Below, piece after piece: positions 5,289 to 6,923 of a stretch of DNA of 6,923 nt. Source of the stretch: DATLYB01 sp964502525 (GTDB taxonomy: Bacteria; Bacteroidota; Bacteroidia; Chitinophagales; CAIOSU01); assembly GCA_964502525.1 (NCBI GenBank), contig CAZCXH010000211.1, positions 1 to 6,923 on the forward strand, in the 5' to 3' direction. Each line of letters opens with the position of its first letter. Position 1 is the stretch's first letter. The notes beneath the pieces are model-generated. The model made no database searches and was not told the origin of the DNA. It saw nothing but the letters and a program-made list of their open reading frames with translations. A program made the position numbers and the translations under genes.

Positions 5289-6294
5289 CTTCGCAACCTC
5301 TTCCTGACAAAATTTTCCCGGAGGCGTCCTGCGTGATTTCAAGCTGAAAAGTTACAGACAGGATTTCGAGGATGGCGCTGAGCGAATCATTCTCAAATGT
5401 TGCAGTGAAGCGGCAGCGACCGATGTTTTCGTTTTCATAAGAAATGCCCGCAGCGTAATAATTATTCAGCGCGTCAACCACTTCTTTCAGAGGCGTGTTC
5501 CTGAAGGTGAGTTTATTTGAACGCCAAAACGCATAGTTTAAATCGTCATTCGATGATTTTGAAAGCGCAGCGTTCGTTTTGGTGTAAACGCCTTTGCTGC
5601 CCGGCTCCAGCGTAACGGATTCATTTTTTGCCGCGCTGCGCAACTGAACGGTTCCTGTTTCAACCACCACTTCAACAGTTGCAGCCGTGTCATAAGCCCT
5701 CACATTGAATGAAGTGCCGAGCACTTTTATTTCAGCGCCTGCGGCTTCAATGATAAAAGGACGGGCGGAATTTTTTACCACATCGAAAAATGCTTCGCCA
5801 TGCAGCGTTACCCTCCGTTCGTTATCTGCAAAAGCAACAGGATAAGTAAGTGTGGTGTTTTTGTTTAATGTTACAACGGAGCCATCGGGCAGCGTATCGG
5901 TTTGCTTCTGCGAAGCGGTAGTGAAACTCGCATATTGAACAACGGGAACGCGGTGCTGATAAACGCGGATGACAACAGCCGCAACTGCCAGCGCAACGAT
6001 GGCGGCAGCCACGCTGAAGTATGTCTTGAAATTGTTCCTCCTTTCCATGGTGATGATTCTGCCGCGCTCTGCACCGCCATCCATTTTTGCTTTTACATTT
6101 TTCCATGCTTTGTCCGTGTCAACGGCTGCGGCTTGAAAATCGGAAGCCTGAAGCAGTTGCTTCAGCGAATTGAACTCCCGCTGGTTTTCAGGCGACTGCT
6201 GAAGCCATTGCTCTACCTGTTTTGCTTCTTCCGCAGAGGTTTCTCCAAGCAGATATTTTGCAAGCAAATCATGGTTTATTGATTCCGGCTTCAT
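5275..6294 (-). CDS. FecR-family anti-sigma factor (inner-membrane regulator)
   Basis: A 339-residue single-pass membrane protein of typical length. The N-terminal cytoplasmic region (1-90) starts with a helix and the LLAKYLLGETSAEEAKQVEQ segment that normally contacts the sigma factor. One transmembrane helix lies at about 93-110 (SVAAAIVALAVAAVVI). The periplasmic FecR domain spans about 126-216, with DTLPDGSVVTLNKNTTL, GEAFFDV, PFII and VLGTSFNVRAY, the hallmark motifs. A C-terminal DUF4974-like domain spans about 259-325 (LTFRNTPLKEVVDALNNYY) and ends in GRGC, as is usual. The family binds an ECF sigma factor and releases or activates it when an outer-membrane partner's STN domain signals. 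It lies 48 bases after the sigma gene and overlaps the STN gene by 14 bases, forming one operon. Confidence 0.95.
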   Translation of the reverse strand: MKPESINHDLLAKYLLGETSAEEAKQVEQWLQQSPENQREFNSLKQLLQASDFQAAAVDTDKAWKNVKAKMDGGAERGRIITMERRNNFKTYFSVAAAIVALAVAAVVIRVYQHRVPVVQYASFTTASQKQTDTLPDGSVVTLNKNTTLTYPVAFADNERRVTLHGEAFFDVVKNSARPFIIEAAGAEIKVLGTSFNVRAYDTAATVEVVVETGTVQLRSAAKNESVTLEPGSKGVYTKTNAALSKSSNDDLNYAFWRSNKLTFRNTPLKEVVDALNNYYAAGISYENENIGRCRFTATFENDSLSAILEILSVTFQLEITQDASGKILSGRGCEDAQL

Positions 6295-6342
6295 ACTATC
6301 GCTTTATTGATGACAACTGAAACATGTTTTACCCCTACGCTG

Positions 6343-6912
6343 TTAATTGAAAAATGAGAAAAACATCCAAAGCAGCGCACCTTTTAAATAGGCGCCCAGT
6401 TTATCCCGTAAAATTTTAAACGCCTTGCCCATCTGGTTCTCAACGGTTTTCTCGGAGATGTTCAGCTTCGCGGCAATCTCCCTGTATTTCAGCCCATCGA
6501 AGCGGCTCAGTTCAAACACCTCGCGGCATTTTTCCGGCAGCGCATTCATCGCATCAAGCACCTGCGATTCTAATTCCGATTGTTCAGCAGAATCGTGATT
6601 GGTGTGTGTCGCCTGATTTGCCCCAACATGTTCCGCATAGGCGAGCCGGACTTTCCGGTGCTTTAAATGATTGAGGCAGGCATTATGCACTGCGCGAAAA
6701 AGGTATGCTTTCAGCGAACCGGTGATTTCAAGTTGTTCGCGCCTCTCCCAGATTTTGCAAAAGGAATCCTGCACGACCTCTTCTGCCTCCGCAAGGTCTT
6801 TCAGGATTTTGTTTGCATAGCCGCAAAGCGCAGGATAGTGCGCGCGGAAAACCTGCTCAAAAGCCTGCTCATCGCCCGCCCGTATTTGTGATGCAAGTTC
6901 CTGTTCCACCAA
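6343..6912 (-). CDS. ECF RNA polymerase sigma-70 factor, Bacteroidota type; start uncertain
   Basis: A protein of about 189 residues. Sigma region 2 is at about 20-88 (EQAFEQVFRAHYPAL, then AEEVVQDSFCKIWE, the core-polymerase and -10 recognition part). A polar linker follows, then region 4 at about 118-172 with LPEKCREVFELSRFDGL and the -35 helix-turn-helix LKYREIAAKLNISEKTVENQ. The hydrophobic tail (ALLWMFFSFF) is common in these Bacteroidota factors. It directs polymerase to promoters of its own regulon, which commonly includes its own operon. The N-terminus is unsettled: the first codons seen are TTG (6912) and GTG (6909), no ATG is visible, and the frame stays open to the window edge. The true start may therefore lie beyond 6923, although residues 5-20 already align with the usual beginning, so little can be missing. 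Confidence 0.93.
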   Translation of the reverse strand: MVEQELASQIRAGDEQAFEQVFRAHYPALCGYANKILKDLAEAEEVVQDSFCKIWERREQLEITGSLKAYLFRAVHNACLNHLKHRKVRLAYAEHVGANQATHTNHDSAEQSELESQVLDAMNALPEKCREVFELSRFDGLKYREIAAKLNISEKTVENQMGKAFKILRDKLGAYLKGALLWMFFSFFN

Positions 6913-6923
6913 AACTGAAAGGC

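Noticed and set aside
5289..5342. The 18-residue N-terminal extension of the STN protein
   Set aside because: It would place charged residues before a clear signal peptide; the ATG at 5288 fits an exported protein better.
5822..6282. Open frames overlapping the FecR gene on both strands
   Set aside because: FecR motifs run continuously through this region in one minus-strand frame; the others have low-complexity, unfamiliar products.

Overview
The window most likely comes from a member of the Bacteroidota. The evidence is a minus-strand operon of an ECF sigma factor, a FecR-type anti-sigma factor with a C-terminal DUF4974-like domain, and an outer-membrane STN protein, a combination characteristic of that phylum. 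Gene starts also lack obvious Shine-Dalgarno sequences, which fits. No rRNA, tRNA, insertion sequence or CRISPR array is visible, and I cannot name a genus.

Layout. Bases 1-492 hold no convincing gene. Bases 44-185 contain a cluster of small perfect hairpins, mostly with three-base loops, spaced about 25 bases apart and sharing a partly conserved flank; this looks like a REP-type intergenic repeat. Bases 493-2824 carry four plus-strand genes: a GIY-YIG nuclease-like protein, a 324-residue protein of unknown family 11 bases behind it, a TerB-like protein, and a small SHOCT-domain protein one base behind the TerB-like gene. Bases 2837-3343 (minus strand) hold a type II toxin-antitoxin locus. 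The UPF0175 antitoxin is intact, but the DUF3368/PIN toxin has lost its middle and changed frame, so it is a pseudogene. Bases 3344-3557 are non-coding, with weak promoter-like and hairpin signals. Bases 3558-6912 (minus strand) are the sigma / FecR / STN operon, read from right to left.

How the genes may work together. In the right-hand operon, the known family logic is that an outer-membrane protein with a periplasmic STN domain signals to FecR in the inner membrane, which controls the ECF sigma factor. Here the STN protein is not a TonB-dependent transporter. It carries a carboxypeptidase-regulatory-like domain followed by eight near-perfect 16-residue G-[FA]-Q-x-x-G repeats. The left block is more AT-rich in its genes than the right operon and mixes a nuclease, an orphan protein, TerB and SHOCT proteins and a decayed toxin-antitoxin pair. 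That mix looks like accessory, possibly defence-related DNA. A joint function for the four plus-strand genes is only a hypothesis.
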